A DNA stretch of 64,000 nucleotides from Filimonas sp. (GCA_017306865.1 JAFKHH010000014.1:372001-436000), one strand, 5' to 3'; shown: positions 26,390-35,616, counted from the stretch's first letter. Numbers and translations are program-made. Notes: generated by a model not told the origin, from the sequence alone.

Positions 26390-26654
26390 ACAATCGCATT
26401 TAAACGGTTAACGAATATTTTAAAGAACTTGATAAAATCTGTTAGATTTTCCCTTTGTTTGGCAGGACTTTGAAGGTAGGTTAACTGAAACAAAAAATCA
26501 AGTTTTATCCTCATTTTTTAAGGGCGTTTAACAAAAATTTTGTCTACCCTTTTTTTCGTAAAACAAGCGTTTAAACCAAGCTTCAAGCTCCCTGGTTTCA
26601 ACGCTTCACAAGCCTGCCTGCTGAAACAATGAAACTATGAAACAACTGAAACAC
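26390..26654. other. xerC-hpf spacer
   Basis: Contains GAAACAATGAAACTATGAAAC-like words (26580-26652) similar to those in the rplJ-rplL spacer. No convincing promoter or gene was seen. Confidence 0.5.
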
Positions 26655-27551
26655 TTATGCTTTCGGATGCGCCTTCTGAAACACCTCTTTTAGCTTTTCT
26701 ATAGTATTGTGCGTGTAAACCTGGGTAGCGGCAAGGCTGGAGTGCCCCAGCAGCTCTTTAACGGCATTCAGATCCGCCCCATTATTCATCAGGTGAGTGG
26801 CAAATGTATGCCGGAGTACGTGTGGGCTCTTCTTTTCCAGGGTGGTTACATTACCGAGATATTGAGTCACGATATTGTAGATATATTTTGGATACAACGG
26901 CTTCCCCTTGTCGTTCACAAATACATTCAGTATTCCTTCCAATCTTTCAGGCTTGTCCGTCATATAAGCCTTTAATTCCTGCAGCAGAGATTGGGATAAT
27001 GGAATCAAGCGTTCTTTATTCCCCTTTCCCAGCACTTTTAGCTGGTTATACGCAGCGTCTACCTGGTTTTCCTTCAGGTTTATCAGCTCGCTTAAGCGCA
27101 TGCCTGTATTGTAAAAAAGGGCCAATACCAGCCGGTCCGTCCTCCCCTTCCACGTATCCAGAAATTCTACATAGTCAAACAAGGTTTGAATGTCCCGTTG
27201 ATCTACAAATGTTGGCAGGCGCTTGCTCACTTTTGGTGATACGATCGTAGTCATTGGCGACAAGCTAATCACCTCTTGTTTGATCATGAACTTAAAAAAC
27301 GATTTTAAGCTCGATATTTTACGATTGATGGTTTTGGAGGAATTCTCATCCCCTTTTAGCTCTGCAAGCCAGGAACGCACCAATCCGGCAGAAATGGCAG
27401 ATATTGCCGGCGCGTCGAACTGACTGGTGAGATAAGCAAAAAACTGCTCCAGGTCATGCTGGTAGGAAATAAGGGTGTGCTGAGAATACCGCTTCTCAAA
27501 CTGTAGATAATCCAAAAAGGACTGGACTTGTGGATAGTGTGTTATAGGCAT
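26655..27551 (-). CDS. xerC: Tyrosine recombinase XerC/XerD family
   Basis: Site-specific recombinase that resolves chromosome dimers at dif. The N-terminal SAM-like domain (FLDYLQFEKRYSQHTLISYQHDLEQF) is followed by the catalytic domain: Arg in NTGMRLSELINL, Lys in VLGKGNKERLIPL, HVLRHTFATHL (His and Arg), LLGHSSLAATQVYTH with the His and Tyr nucleophile. From the second ATG (27551, MPITHYPQV) it has 298 residues, the usual Xer length. The first ATG (27566) lies in the right arm of the rpsU terminator, so it is not preferred. Its place beside rpsU and hpf shows a housekeeping recombinase, not a mobile-element integrase. Confidence 0.9.
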   Translation of the reverse strand: MPITHYPQVQSFLDYLQFEKRYSQHTLISYQHDLEQFFAYLTSQFDAPAISAISAGLVRSWLAELKGDENSSKTINRKISSLKSFFKFMIKQEVISLSPMTTIVSPKVSKRLPTFVDQRDIQTLFDYVEFLDTWKGRTDRLVLALFYNTGMRLSELINLKENQVDAAYNQLKVLGKGNKERLIPLSQSLLQELKAYMTDKPERLEGILNVFVNDKGKPLYPKYIYNIVTQYLGNVTTLEKKSPHVLRHTFATHLMNNGADLNAVKELLGHSSLAATQVYTHNTIEKLKEVFQKAHPKA

Positions 27552-27591
27552 AAAAAAGGTAGCCATAAAGTTACGAAACCTTATGGCTACC
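27552..27591 (-). terminator. Terminator after rpsU, overlapping the first xerC ATG
   Basis: On the minus strand GGTAGCCATAA pairs with TTATGGCTACC (27591-27581 with 27568-27558) and is followed by TTTTTT. The nearest xerC ATG in frame is part of the stem. Confidence 0.85.
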
Positions 27592-27614
27592 AGAATTATA
27601 TTGATAAAAATGAA

Positions 27615-27812
27615 TTATCCTTCAATTTTACCGCTGGCCAGCTGTTGTTTGTAAACAGCTTTCAACACTTCAGTGCGACGTCTTACAGACGGCTTGGTAA
27701 AGCTTTGACGCTCCCTTAACTGTAAAAGTACTTTGCTCTTTTCGAACTTCTTTTTATACTTTTTCAGCGCTTTGTCTATGTTTTCGCAATCTTTTGAGTC
27801 GATTATCAGCAT
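27615..27812 (-). CDS. rpsU: 30S ribosomal protein S21
   Basis: Small-subunit protein near the anti-Shine-Dalgarno end of 16S rRNA. The 65-residue protein reads MLIIDSKDCENIDKALKKYKKKFEKSK with the S21 pattern LRERQSFTKPSVRRR. It has its own promoter at 27846-27876 and terminator. Confidence 0.96.
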   Translation of the reverse strand: MLIIDSKDCENIDKALKKYKKKFEKSKVLLQLRERQSFTKPSVRRRTEVLKAVYKQQLASGKIEG

Positions 27813-27845
27813 GGTAATATACCTCCTTTAGAAAAATTTAGGCTG

Positions 27846-27876
27846 CAAAGATAGCAAAATGCAGGTTGATTCCAAA
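27846..27876 (-). promoter_or_regulatory. Promoter of rpsU (TTTG, 19 bp, TATCTTTG)
   Basis: On the minus strand TTTG (27876-27873), a 19-bp spacer and TATCTTTG (27853-27846) are an exact match to the Bacteroidota promoter consensus, 34 bp before the rpsU ATG. Confidence 0.8.
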
Positions 27877-27988
27877 TTTAATTGAGAAATTGTTTAAGGG
27901 GTTAATTGTTAGATGGTTAGTGAAGTTAATTTGTCGAGCTAGCGATAAAGCAATTAAACCATTTGACAATTTTTCTCACCTTTGTCTC

Positions 27989-28579
27989 ATGTTTACAGGA
28001 ATAGTAGAATCAACAGGCACTATAAAAGATATAGCAACAAAAGGCACAAATAAAAGCTTCTGGATCAGTTCTCCCCTCTCTAATGAATTGAAGATTGACC
28101 AGAGTGTAAGCCACGATGGCGTTTGCCTGACAGTAGAGGAAATTAAAGACGGGGCGCATAAGGTTACAGCCATTGAGGAGACTTTGGAAAAAACAAATAT
28201 CGGGCAATGGCTTGCAGGGCATACAGTGAATATAGAACGCTGTATGATCATGAACGGGCGCCTGGACGGGCACATTGTACAGGGCCATGTAGATACAACT
28301 GCGGTTTGTATTGATAAAAAAGACCTGGATGGTAGCTGGGAGTTCATTTTCCGCTTCCCACAGCAATTTGCGCACCTCGTAATAGAGAAAGGATCAATTG
28401 CTGTAAATGGCACCAGCCTTACTTTATTTAATGTAACCGGCGATACTTTTACCGTTGCTATTATACCTTATACGTATGAGCATACCAGTATCGGGCAGGT
28501 GGAAAAGGATACAAAAGTGAATATTGAGTTTGATATTATCGGCAAGTATATTTCCAGGATGAAGGAAGTGGGGAAATAA
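27989..28579 (+). CDS. ribE: Riboflavin synthase alpha subunit
   Basis: Dismutates 6,7-dimethyl-8-ribityllumazine to riboflavin. The N-terminal signature MFTGIVESTG begins at the ATG 27989. Two lumazine-binding domains follow: SHDGVCLTVEE in the first and GSIAVNGTSLTLFNV in the second, with GHIVQGHVD between them. At 196 residues it is full length. The 41 in-frame codons upstream are not conserved. No FMN riboswitch is seen in front. It stands alone rather than in a rib operon. Confidence 0.95.
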   Translation: MFTGIVESTGTIKDIATKGTNKSFWISSPLSNELKIDQSVSHDGVCLTVEEIKDGAHKVTAIEETLEKTNIGQWLAGHTVNIERCMIMNGRLDGHIVQGHVDTTAVCIDKKDLDGSWEFIFRFPQQFAHLVIEKGSIAVNGTSLTLFNVTGDTFTVAIIPYTYEHTSIGQVEKDTKVNIEFDIIGKYISRMKEVGK

Positions 28580-28594
28580 TATTACTTAATGGAT

Positions 28595-28640
28595 ACATGG
28601 TTAAATTGTTTTATTCGCCGATCAAACAATTTAACCATGT
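28595..28640. terminator. Hairpin between convergent ribE and hscA
   Basis: A perfect 17-bp stem (28595-28611 with 28624-28640) built from CATGGTTAAATTGTTT words; a member of the recurrent intergenic family. Probably a bidirectional terminator. Confidence 0.7.
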
Positions 28641-28656
28641 AACAATATAACAATAC

Positions 28657-30513
28657 TTAAATCTTCTTCCCTTTCAATGCACCACTTACCGCCTCATCCA
28701 TTGCACGTTCTGCAAAGGGGCGGGAAATCTCGTTCAACTCCTCTACTTTTTTATGTATCAGATCTTTGTCTTCGGAAGCCAGTGCTTCACGGAGAGATTG
28801 TATCGCAGTATTTGTTTGTGCCAGCTCTTCGCTGCTAACAAGTGCAGCATTTTTAGAAAGGAATTTTTCTGTTACATCCAGTATTTGTTCCGCTTCTGTA
28901 CGCGCCTCTACCAAAGCACGCGTTTGCATATCGCTTTGTGCATGCGTAATACTTTCCAGCAGCATTTTTTCTACTTCGTTATCTGTAAGGCCGTATTGTG
29001 GCTTTACTTCTATCTCCTGCTCTACGCCACTGCGCAGCTCTTTTGCTTTCACCATAAGAATGCCATCCGCATTGATCAGGAAGCTCACTTCTACTTTTGG
29101 CAACCCTGCTGGCATGGCGGGAATACCGGTTAGATTGAACTCTGCTAGTTTCCTGTTATCGCCTACAAGATCACGCTCACCCTGGTACACAGCAATACGC
29201 ATGCTGCCCTGTCCATCTTTTTGCGTGGTATATTGCCGGCCTGCCTTTGTTGGGATCTTCGCATTACGTGGAATCAACACATCCATAAGGCCACCCATAG
29301 TTTCAATTCCCAGGCTTAGTGGAGTAATATCCAATAAGAGAAAATCTTTATTGTTGCCTGCAAGTATATCAGCCTGTATGCCTGCGCCCAGTGCCACCAC
29401 TTCATCGGGATTCACTTCATCATGCACCGGTTTTCCAAAGAAGGCGCTTACTGCATTTTTTACTGCGGGCACACGTGTACTACCACCTACCATTACTATA
29501 GTATCTATTTCATCAGCAGCCAGGCCTGCATCTTTCAATGCGTTTTTACAACTGGCAATTGTTTTGTCAACCAGTGGCCTGATCAACTCTTCAAATGTTG
29601 CGCGGGAAATCTTGAGTTGTTCGCCATTCCAATTTGCCTCGAAGGAATCGTGACTACTCAACTGCTTTTTAGCCTCTTCTGCACGCAAACGAAGCGCCTG
29701 TACCAGTTGTTTGTTATTCACCAGCTCTTCTGTTGTAATACCATATTGTGTCAGCCAATACTGAACGATCGCTTTATCAAAATCATCGCCACCTAAGTAC
29801 GTGTCACCATTTGTACTCAGCACCTCAAAGATGCCGCCTGCTATGCGTAGCACAGATATGTCAAACGTACCGCCGCCAAGGTCATAAACTGCAATCGTTT
29901 TTTCCTCCTCTTTATTCAATCCTATGCCGTACGCAAGACTAGCTGCCGTCGGTTCATTTACTATACGCAATACATCCAGCCCAGCCAATTTACCAGCGTC
30001 CCTGGTAGCTTGCCGCTGTGCATCATTGAAATATGCAGGCACTGTGATCACCGCTTTGTTCACCGGCGTTTTCAGAATATGCTCTGCTCTTTTCTTTAGT
30101 TCCTTTAAAATAAAGGAAGACAGCTCTATCGGTGAATAAAACTTATTATCAACCTGTACTTTTACCAGCCTGTCCGCATCGTCGTCTATAACCTTATAGG
30201 AAAAAAAGCTTTCATTTTCTTTTATATCATTATAGCTTTTCCCCATTAGCCTTTTGGCGCTGAATATAGTGCGCTGTGGATCTGACTCCAGGTATTGCCT
30301 GGCTTCTTCGCCTATTACAATATCTCCATGCTCACCAAAATGTACTATGCTTGGTACAAGGCTGCTGGTATTAAACTCTTTCAGCGCTACCGGCTTGCCG
30401 GTTTCAGGATGTATGATAGAAACAAGACTGTTCGTTGTGCCAAGGTCAATGCCTACGATCATCTCTGCCTTTTGCAGGCTTCCAGTCGATATATTAATGC
30501 CAATCTTCGCCAT
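28657..30513 (-). CDS. hscA: HscA-type Hsp70 chaperone for iron-sulfur cluster assembly
   Basis: From the ATG at 30513 ([11 protein letters not shown]) it has 618 residues. The Hsp70 ATPase domain is complete: [64 protein letters not shown] and [11 protein letters not shown]. The substrate-binding domain starts [17 protein letters not shown]. The extra N-terminal ISTG-type lead-in, the 618-residue length and the absence of the acidic DnaK tail fit HscA, which with HscB releases clusters from IscU. No isc genes or co-chaperone are adjacent, so a second DnaK is possible. Promoter box at 30532-30539. Confidence 0.8.
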   Translation of the reverse strand: MAKIGINISTGSLQKAEMIVGIDLGTTNSLVSIIHPETGKPVALKEFNTSSLVPSIVHFGEHGDIVIGEEARQYLESDPQRTIFSAKRLMGKSYNDIKENESFFSYKVIDDDADRLVKVQVDNKFYSPIELSSFILKELKKRAEHILKTPVNKAVITVPAYFNDAQRQATRDAGKLAGLDVLRIVNEPTAASLAYGIGLNKEEEKTIAVYDLGGGTFDISVLRIAGGIFEVLSTNGDTYLGGDDFDKAIVQYWLTQYGITTEELVNNKQLVQALRLRAEEAKKQLSSHDSFEANWNGEQLKISRATFEELIRPLVDKTIASCKNALKDAGLAADEIDTIVMVGGSTRVPAVKNAVSAFFGKPVHDEVNPDEVVALGAGIQADILAGNNKDFLLLDITPLSLGIETMGGLMDVLIPRNAKIPTKAGRQYTTQKDGQGSMRIAVYQGERDLVGDNRKLAEFNLTGIPAMPAGLPKVEVSFLINADGILMVKAKELRSGVEQEIEVKPQYGLTDNEVEKMLLESITHAQSDMQTRALVEARTEAEQILDVTEKFLSKNAALVSSEELAQTNTAIQSLREALASEDKDLIHKKVEELNEISRPFAERAMDEAVSGALKGKKI

Positions 30514-30531
30514 AATCATGTGTATTGGGTG

Positions 30532-30539
30532 CAAAAATA
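30532..30539 (-). promoter_or_regulatory. Promoter -7 box for hscA
   Basis: Minus-strand TATTTTTG matches TAnnTTTG, 19 bp before the ATG at 30513; this supports that start over 30534. Confidence 0.5.
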
Positions 30540-30547
30540 GCCTATTA

Positions 30548-30655
30548 AAATTGTTGCATTGTTTTATGGTTGAATTGCACCCTTTTCAGCCAAAAAGACA
30601 ATGCGACTAATCGCTTAGTTATAACAATTAAGCCATGTATTCATTAAACAATAAA
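30548..30655. repeat. ATTGTTGCATTGTTTTATGG words between hscA and RDD gene
   Basis: Left words AATTGTTGCATTGTTTTATG and right words ACAATTAAGCCATGTATTC, CATTAAACAATAA are imperfect inverted copies. Same family as 28595-28640 and 63283-63383. Confidence 0.6.
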
Positions 30656-30657
30656 CA

Positions 30658-31035
30658 CTAGATCTCTACCACATCAGTTTTACTGAAATAATCGTGTAAA
30701 GTATTGTCCAGGAAAGGAAGAAAGAATGCATCTATTAAAGTCAGCCTTACTAAACTGCGGATAGCAATTTGTCCAACTGATGGGCGGCCGCCTTTACGAT
30801 CTACCACTTTGGTCATGGTCAACCATTTGCCGGGTGTTCTACGACTTATAGCTTCGAAAAGGAAATAGTACACAAACCACATCCCAAAAAAGAAATAGTA
30901 AAAAGGAATAAAGTACCTACGATAATAAAAAGCATAAAAAGTGCTGATCTTATAGCCAATATATGCCAGGATGGTTACTAATAGTATATCTACAATACAA
31001 TTCAATACCCTGGTACCGATACCTACTTTTTTCAT
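30658..31035 (-). CDS. RDD-family membrane protein
   Basis: The 125-residue protein begins GIGTRVLNCIVDILLV (Arg and Asp of the RDD signature), has two to three membrane helices (LLVTILAYIGYKI, FIPFYYFFFGMWFVYYFLFEAI) and the conserved RRTPGKWLTMTKVVD followed by IAIRSLVRL. RDD proteins are small inner-membrane proteins, some of them transporters; no substrate is indicated. It lies upstream of hscA on the same strand. Confidence 0.85.
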   Translation of the reverse strand: MKKVGIGTRVLNCIVDILLVTILAYIGYKISTFYAFYYRRYFIPFYYFFFGMWFVYYFLFEAISRRTPGKWLTMTKVVDRKGGRPSVGQIAIRSLVRLTLIDAFFLPFLDNTLHDYFSKTDVVEI

Positions 31036-31300
31036 GCTGCAAAGATGCCTACTATTATTTCAATAAATGAAAAGTTTTCCTATCCGGCTATTTAATATGC
31101 AATTGGTATAAAAAGAAGCGCTCAAAAAAGACGGCCTTACACATATTTTAAAATATATAAACTGTACCAAGCTAAAAAATAGCAGACAACAAGCAAATCT
31201 GCCGCCTAGGAGACTGGTAACCAAAATGAGCATTTTAGAAACTTCTACAGGTTAGACGGGGGAAAGCCCGAAACTAATTTTGCATTACCAAATTAAATGA
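31036..31300. other. Spacer between divergent RDD and small hypothetical gene
   Basis: AT-rich with a GC-richer patch at 31195-31275 (GCCGCCTAGGAGACTGG, GGGGGAAAGCCCG). I could not fold the patch into a known RNA family. A promoter box for the next gene lies at 31275-31282. Confidence 0.4.
31275..31282 (+). promoter_or_regulatory. Promoter -7 box for the 79-residue hypothetical
   Basis: TAATTTTG matches TAnnTTTG, 19 bp before the ATG at 31301. Confidence 0.45.
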
Positions 31301-31540
31301 ATGATTATGAAAATCATGAAATATATCATCACGGCGAATGGCCCGGTGATTTTCCCGCAAACGCTTATACATGCAGATGTTGCAAAAGATCTTGCTCCTG
31401 TAATAAGTGCAGGTTTCTTTTTATGGAAGAAAAGTGGTGAAAAGAAACTGATATGTTATGGTGAGAGTGTTTCGCTGAATATCAAAAGCAGGCTGACAGA
31501 AGATGAAGTAGTACTTGCTTCATTTCTGAATGTCCAGTAA
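31301..31540 (+). CDS. Small hypothetical protein (79 aa)
   Basis: Unrecognised short soluble protein. It reads MKYIITANGPVIFPQTLIHAD from the third in-frame ATG (31316), then DLAPVISAGFFLW, LICYGESVSLNIKSR and EDEVVLASFLNVQ. The pattern of alternating strands suggests one small beta-rich domain. No signal peptide or membrane helix. Codon use looks like that of its neighbours and a promoter box precedes it, which supports a real gene. It is followed by tyrS after 129 bp. Confidence 0.65.
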   Translation: MIMKIMKYIITANGPVIFPQTLIHADVAKDLAPVISAGFFLWKKSGEKKLICYGESVSLNIKSRLTEDEVVLASFLNVQ

Positions 31541-31632
31541 TACTTTTTTATCAAAAGTCCGTTTTTTAATCCGTCTCTAACCTTCAAAAACACCCAAACC
31601 CTTTTTTACCCTGTTTACGCCCTGTAATTACG

Positions 31633-31640
31633 TACCTTTG
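31633..31640 (+). promoter_or_regulatory. Promoter -7 box for tyrS
   Basis: TACCTTTG matches TAnnTTTG exactly, 29 bp before the tyrS ATG. No T-box or other leader is visible. Confidence 0.6.
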
Positions 31641-31669
31641 CCAACATTAATTTTTTAATCAATAGCAGA

Positions 31670-32944
31670 ATGAATTTGATTGAAGAACTTCGTTGGCGGG
31701 GTATGTTGCAGGATATAATGCCCGGAACAGAAGAGCAATTGCAGAAAGAAATGACATCAGCTTATATAGGTTTTGACCCAACGGCTGATAGTCTCCATAT
31801 TGGAAGCCTTGTCCCTATCCTTTTACTGGTACATCTTCAAAAAGCAGGACACAAGCCTTATGCGCTTGTAGGTGGCGCTACCGGCATGATCGGCGACCCA
31901 TCTATGAAAAGCGAAGAACGAAATCTGTTGAATGAGGAACAGCTTGCCCAAAACGTAGATGGCATCAAAAAACAGCTTTCCCGTTATCTTGACTTTGATT
32001 CGAACGAACCCAATGCGGCCGTAATGGTGAATAATTACGACTGGTTTAAAAATATTTCTTTCATCGATTTTTTACGCGACACCGGCAAACATATTACAGT
32101 GAACTATATGATGGCTAAGGATAGCGTGAAAAAGAGAATAGAAGGAGAATCCGGCATCAGTTATACAGAATTTGCATACCAGCTAATGCAGGGTTATGAT
32201 TTCTATTGGCTTCATGTGCATCACAACCTGAAACTACAGATGGGCGGCAGCGATCAGTGGGGTAATATTACTACCGGCACTGAACTGATCCGCCGCAAAG
32301 CAGGTGGTGAGGCTTTTGCATTTACTTGTCCGCTGATCAAAAAAACAGATGGCACTAAATTCGGCAAAACGGAGAAAGGTAATGTGTGGCTGGACTTGGG
32401 AAAGACAAATGCTTATGAATTCTATCAATTCTGGCTGAAAGCAACTGACGAAGACGCAAAGCAATGGATCAAAATATTTACGTTCATTGATAAAGATGAA
32501 ATCGAAGCATTAATTAATCAGCACAATACTGATGCGTCACAATGGGTCTTGCAAAAAAGACTTGCAAAAGAGGTTACTACTTTTGTACATGGCGAAGAGG
32601 CTTACAATATAGCAATAGAAGCAACTAAGGTTGCTTTTGAGAAAAAAGATGTTCCGGCTGAATCTTTGACAGAAGAGGATTTCCAAAAAATGGAAGGTCT
32701 TGTAACTCGTTCTTTTACTAAAGAAAAAAGAGAAACTGTTGATATCATTACATTCCTCACAGAATCAACTATTTTTCCTAGTAAGGGAGAAGCCAGAAAA
32801 ATGATTCAAGGCGGTGGTGTAAGTATTAACCGTAATAAAATAACAGAGGGAAATGCTCCATTAACAAGTGTCAATCTTCTATTGGATAAGTATCTTCTTA
32901 TTCAGAAAGGGAAAAATAATTTTTACCTCGTAACGTTTGAGTAG
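31670..32944 (+). CDS. tyrS: Tyrosyl-tRNA synthetase
   Basis: Class I aminoacyl-tRNA synthetase charging tRNA-Tyr. The HIGH motif is SLHIGSLVP near residue 45 after YIGFDPTADSL. Tyrosine-binding residues lie in YQLMQGYDFYWL and GGSDQWGNITTG, the KMSKS loop is TKFGKTEKGN near 230, and a C-terminal S4 RNA-binding domain is present (FPSKGEARKMIQGGGVSINRNK). At 424 residues it is a full-length TyrRS of the bacterial type. Confidence 0.97.
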   Translation: MNLIEELRWRGMLQDIMPGTEEQLQKEMTSAYIGFDPTADSLHIGSLVPILLLVHLQKAGHKPYALVGGATGMIGDPSMKSEERNLLNEEQLAQNVDGIKKQLSRYLDFDSNEPNAAVMVNNYDWFKNISFIDFLRDTGKHITVNYMMAKDSVKKRIEGESGISYTEFAYQLMQGYDFYWLHVHHNLKLQMGGSDQWGNITTGTELIRRKAGGEAFAFTCPLIKKTDGTKFGKTEKGNVWLDLGKTNAYEFYQFWLKATDEDAKQWIKIFTFIDKDEIEALINQHNTDASQWVLQKRLAKEVTTFVHGEEAYNIAIEATKVAFEKKDVPAESLTEEDFQKMEGLVTRSFTKEKRETVDIITFLTESTIFPSKGEARKMIQGGGVSINRNKITEGNAPLTSVNLLLDKYLLIQKGKNNFYLVTFE

Positions 32945-32968
32945 AAAATCAAATGTTGAATACAATAA

Positions 32969-33003
32969 AAAAGGATTGCCTGATTAAAGGCAATCCTTTT
33001 TGT
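32969..33003 (+). terminator. Terminator of tyrS
   Basis: AAAAGGATTGCC pairs with GGCAATCCTTTT (12 bp, 8-nt loop), followed by T residues, 25 bp after the stop. Confidence 0.9.
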
Positions 33004-33008
33004 TTTAC

Positions 33009-33112
33009 ATCATCCCAGTCTCCGACTGGGATGTCTTGGGTTTTCGACTCTGTCGAAAATGTAATCGACGAAGTCGATGATCCATCGCACCCCAATCGGA
33101 GACTGGGATGAT
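33009..33112. repeat. Nested palindromic element (CATCCCAGTC/GACTGGGATG)
   Basis: Outer arms of 17 bp (33009-33025 with 33096-33112) enclose a perfect 10-bp hairpin that reuses the left arm (33011-33020 with 33024-33033), a TTTTCGAC/GTCGAAAA hairpin and an ATCGACGAAGTCGAT palindrome. It looks like a mobile palindromic repeat of the REP/MITE sort rather than a simple terminator. Confidence 0.75.
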
Positions 33113-33120
33113 AAATTATG

Positions 33121-35616
33121 TTATTCTCCTACTAAAAATACTGCGTTGCTAAACATCAGCTTTCCACCTTCCCAAAACAAGCGGAACAAAGGATCGTCGG
33201 CTAAATACACTACTGTACCTCTGCCCATATCCTGTACACCAAAGACTAACCCATCTTGTAGTTTTGGTTTCAGCTTACTGCCAACAAAGCCAGCTATATA
33301 GTTTTCCTTTTTAATAACACCTACGTTCCAGCCGTCTTTTAAAAACTCATACGCTGTGCCATCTTGTTTCAGGGTATAATAATCGTTGTAGCCATACGCC
33401 AAAGGATGTGTTTCATCCAGGTCTATTTTGTAAATAGCACCTGGTATAGCGTTAGGCATTTCATCCCGCTCACGTTCGCTGTATTTTTTCAGGTCTACAT
33501 AAGTATTCTTATCATCCTTTGCGTCCTTATCTTTGTCTTTATCTTTCTTCTTTATGCCCCAATCAAGCTCTGACAAAACAGAAACTGCATTTTCCATTGC
33601 AATCAACTTTCCGCCACCTTCTACAAAGGACTTCAACGCATCATTGGATTTTTTAAGTGAACGGTAATAGCCGTCAGGTAAGATCACCACATCGTAATCT
33701 TTCAGATTCACTCTGCCTATATCGCCTGCATTGATCAGCGTAAGTGGGTAGTTCAGTGTCTGGTCAAAGAAACTCCACACTTCGCCTGCTGCGCTGGATG
33801 ATGTTTCCTCACCTGTGAGCAGCACAACGTTTGGCGCATGTACTAAATGAATGTCTGGCGAACCGAAGTCTGCACCTTTATCCATAAATCCGCTTTCTAC
33901 GATTTCTGCCTGTATGTTGAATTTTTGGCATGCTGTATTTACCTGTGTATTCCATTCATCTATATTACCCCCTTTCAATACAATCAGCGTACCTCGGCTA
34001 TACTCTTTGCCTTTATAAGTAAATGCTTTTTCAGCATAACGCACTTTTACTTTTTTTGTAAGTAAATAAGATAATAGCTGTACAGATTTTACAGAGGAGT
34101 AAGGAATAAGTACGCCATAGCTGGACGATACGACTGTTGGCACATTCGTTTTCGGAAATGCATCGATCGCCAGTTTCTCTTTCACCGCATACCCCTTTAT
34201 GTTGAATGAATATGGGATTGCCCATGCAGTAATATCATATGTGATAGAATCGCTCAGTAAACTTTTTGGCTCAAACAACACGCGCAATAAAGTTCCGCGT
34301 GGCTGTGCTGCGCTTACTGCCAGGCTGTAGCCCTCATCTTTATAATTTTCTTCTTTGCCGGTGAAATAATTCAGCGCTTTAAACGTCTTATTGCCCAACG
34401 TGCCGTATGTAATACCATTTTTATCCAGCAACTCTGCCACTGTCTGTAGCTGGTTAATATCTTTCGACGTTAATACATATGTTTTATAGGGCGCGTTTTT
34501 GGCGATAATGTTATCATCAAAGAATTGCTTATACTCTTTTAATAGTTTAGCAGCGTTCAGTGATGCCGTCTCTACCGTAGCAAGGCTGGTTGTATAATGA
34601 TGCTCCACCCTGTCAGTTAACGTAAGCGTATCTTCATCACTTTTCACAACAGCAAGCCCTCCCCTGCTATGCCCACCCTGTTCGTAGGTCATACCAATAG
34701 CGCCGTTGTATAATGGATAGGTATCTCCGTATGATGGATAAAACAGATCGAAGCGCTCGCGTGTAAAATACAGCCAGCCGTTCTTGTCAAAATATTTTGC
34801 ATTGTTACGGCCTACCTCTACCTGGAACTGTCTTTGCCATGGCGTGATCACCTCATGGTAAGGTTCTGCCGCCGGTGCAAAATAGTATGGCGCATTATAC
34901 CCCTGCTCATGAAAGTCTACATGGATCTGTGGCAACCACTCATTATACTTTTTCATACGTTGCACGGTTTCCTTTTGTGTTTGCCATGCCCAGTCCCTGT
35001 TCATGTCAAAGTTGTAGTGGTTTGTTCTGCCACCAGGCCAGGGCTCATTATGCTCACGCGATTGTGGATCTGCATTATATGTTTTGCCTACTACGCTGTT
35101 AAACCAGTTTACATAGCGGTCTCTTCCGTCCGGGTTAATACACGGATCTATAATAACTACGGTATTTTTTAGCCATTGCTTTGTTTGTGCGTTGGAAGGA
35201 TCAACCAGTGCGTATAATGTCTTCATAGCAGCCTCTGAAGAAGAAGGTTCGTTGCCATGTACGTTGTAACTGAGCCATACAATTACCGGCGCATCCGCCA
35301 ATGGTGCACCGCCGCTTTTAATACCAGCCTGTTGCAGGTTATTGTTCCTGATCGCCTCCAGGCGTTGCAGGTTTTCCGGCGTGGCAATATAGGCTACCAG
35401 CAGTTCACGCTTCTCGTATGTCTCACCATACGATTCCACTTTGACCATATTAGGAACAGCGTTTGCCACTGCTTTAAAATAGCCGGCTATTTTATAATGT
35501 GGTGTAAAGGCGGCTCCCGGTTCATAACCAAGAAATTGTTTTGGAGATGGTGCAGTTTGTGCAAATACAACCGTGTGTAATAATACCAGGCAGAGCAGTA
35601 GCAGGTTCCTCTTCAT
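33121..35616 (-). CDS. Secreted M14-family zinc carboxypeptidase
   Basis: An 831-residue exported metallopeptidase with signal peptide (MKRNLLLLCLVLLHTVVFAQ). The M14 domain (about 50-330) has the first zinc ligands in NVHGNEPSSSEA, the substrate-binding NPDGRDRYVNW, the third ligand in HVDFHEQGYN and the catalytic Glu in TYEQGGHSRGG. The long C-terminal half contains a glutamine-amidotransferase-like stretch (DYDVVILPDGYYRSL, FVEGGGKLIAMENAV) often fused to M14 in Bacteroidota. It probably trims peptides in the periplasm or outside the cell. Convergent with tyrS, divergent from ggt, which also handles peptides. Confidence 0.9.
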   Translation of the reverse strand: MKRNLLLLCLVLLHTVVFAQTAPSPKQFLGYEPGAAFTPHYKIAGYFKAVANAVPNMVKVESYGETYEKRELLVAYIATPENLQRLEAIRNNNLQQAGIKSGGAPLADAPVIVWLSYNVHGNEPSSSEAAMKTLYALVDPSNAQTKQWLKNTVVIIDPCINPDGRDRYVNWFNSVVGKTYNADPQSREHNEPWPGGRTNHYNFDMNRDWAWQTQKETVQRMKKYNEWLPQIHVDFHEQGYNAPYYFAPAAEPYHEVITPWQRQFQVEVGRNNAKYFDKNGWLYFTRERFDLFYPSYGDTYPLYNGAIGMTYEQGGHSRGGLAVVKSDEDTLTLTDRVEHHYTTSLATVETASLNAAKLLKEYKQFFDDNIIAKNAPYKTYVLTSKDINQLQTVAELLDKNGITYGTLGNKTFKALNYFTGKEENYKDEGYSLAVSAAQPRGTLLRVLFEPKSLLSDSITYDITAWAIPYSFNIKGYAVKEKLAIDAFPKTNVPTVVSSSYGVLIPYSSVKSVQLLSYLLTKKVKVRYAEKAFTYKGKEYSRGTLIVLKGGNIDEWNTQVNTACQKFNIQAEIVESGFMDKGADFGSPDIHLVHAPNVVLLTGEETSSSAAGEVWSFFDQTLNYPLTLINAGDIGRVNLKDYDVVILPDGYYRSLKKSNDALKSFVEGGGKLIAMENAVSVLSELDWGIKKKDKDKDKDAKDDKNTYVDLKKYSERERDEMPNAIPGAIYKIDLDETHPLAYGYNDYYTLKQDGTAYEFLKDGWNVGVIKKENYIAGFVGSKLKPKLQDGLVFGVQDMGRGTVVYLADDPLFRLFWEGGKLMFSNAVFLVGE

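Noticed and set aside
26655-27551. Tyrosine recombinase as a marker of an integrated element
   Set aside because: It sits in the conserved rpsU-xerC-hpf order, has housekeeping Xer length, and no element boundaries are nearby.
28657-30513. Calling the Hsp70 DnaK
   Set aside because: Length, N-terminal lead-in, lack of the DnaK acidic tail and lack of grpE/dnaJ neighbours favour HscA, although this is not certain.
31195-31275. Possible riboswitch before the 79-residue gene
   Set aside because: No known aptamer core was recognised, and the promoter box lies downstream of the patch, so it would not be in that transcript.
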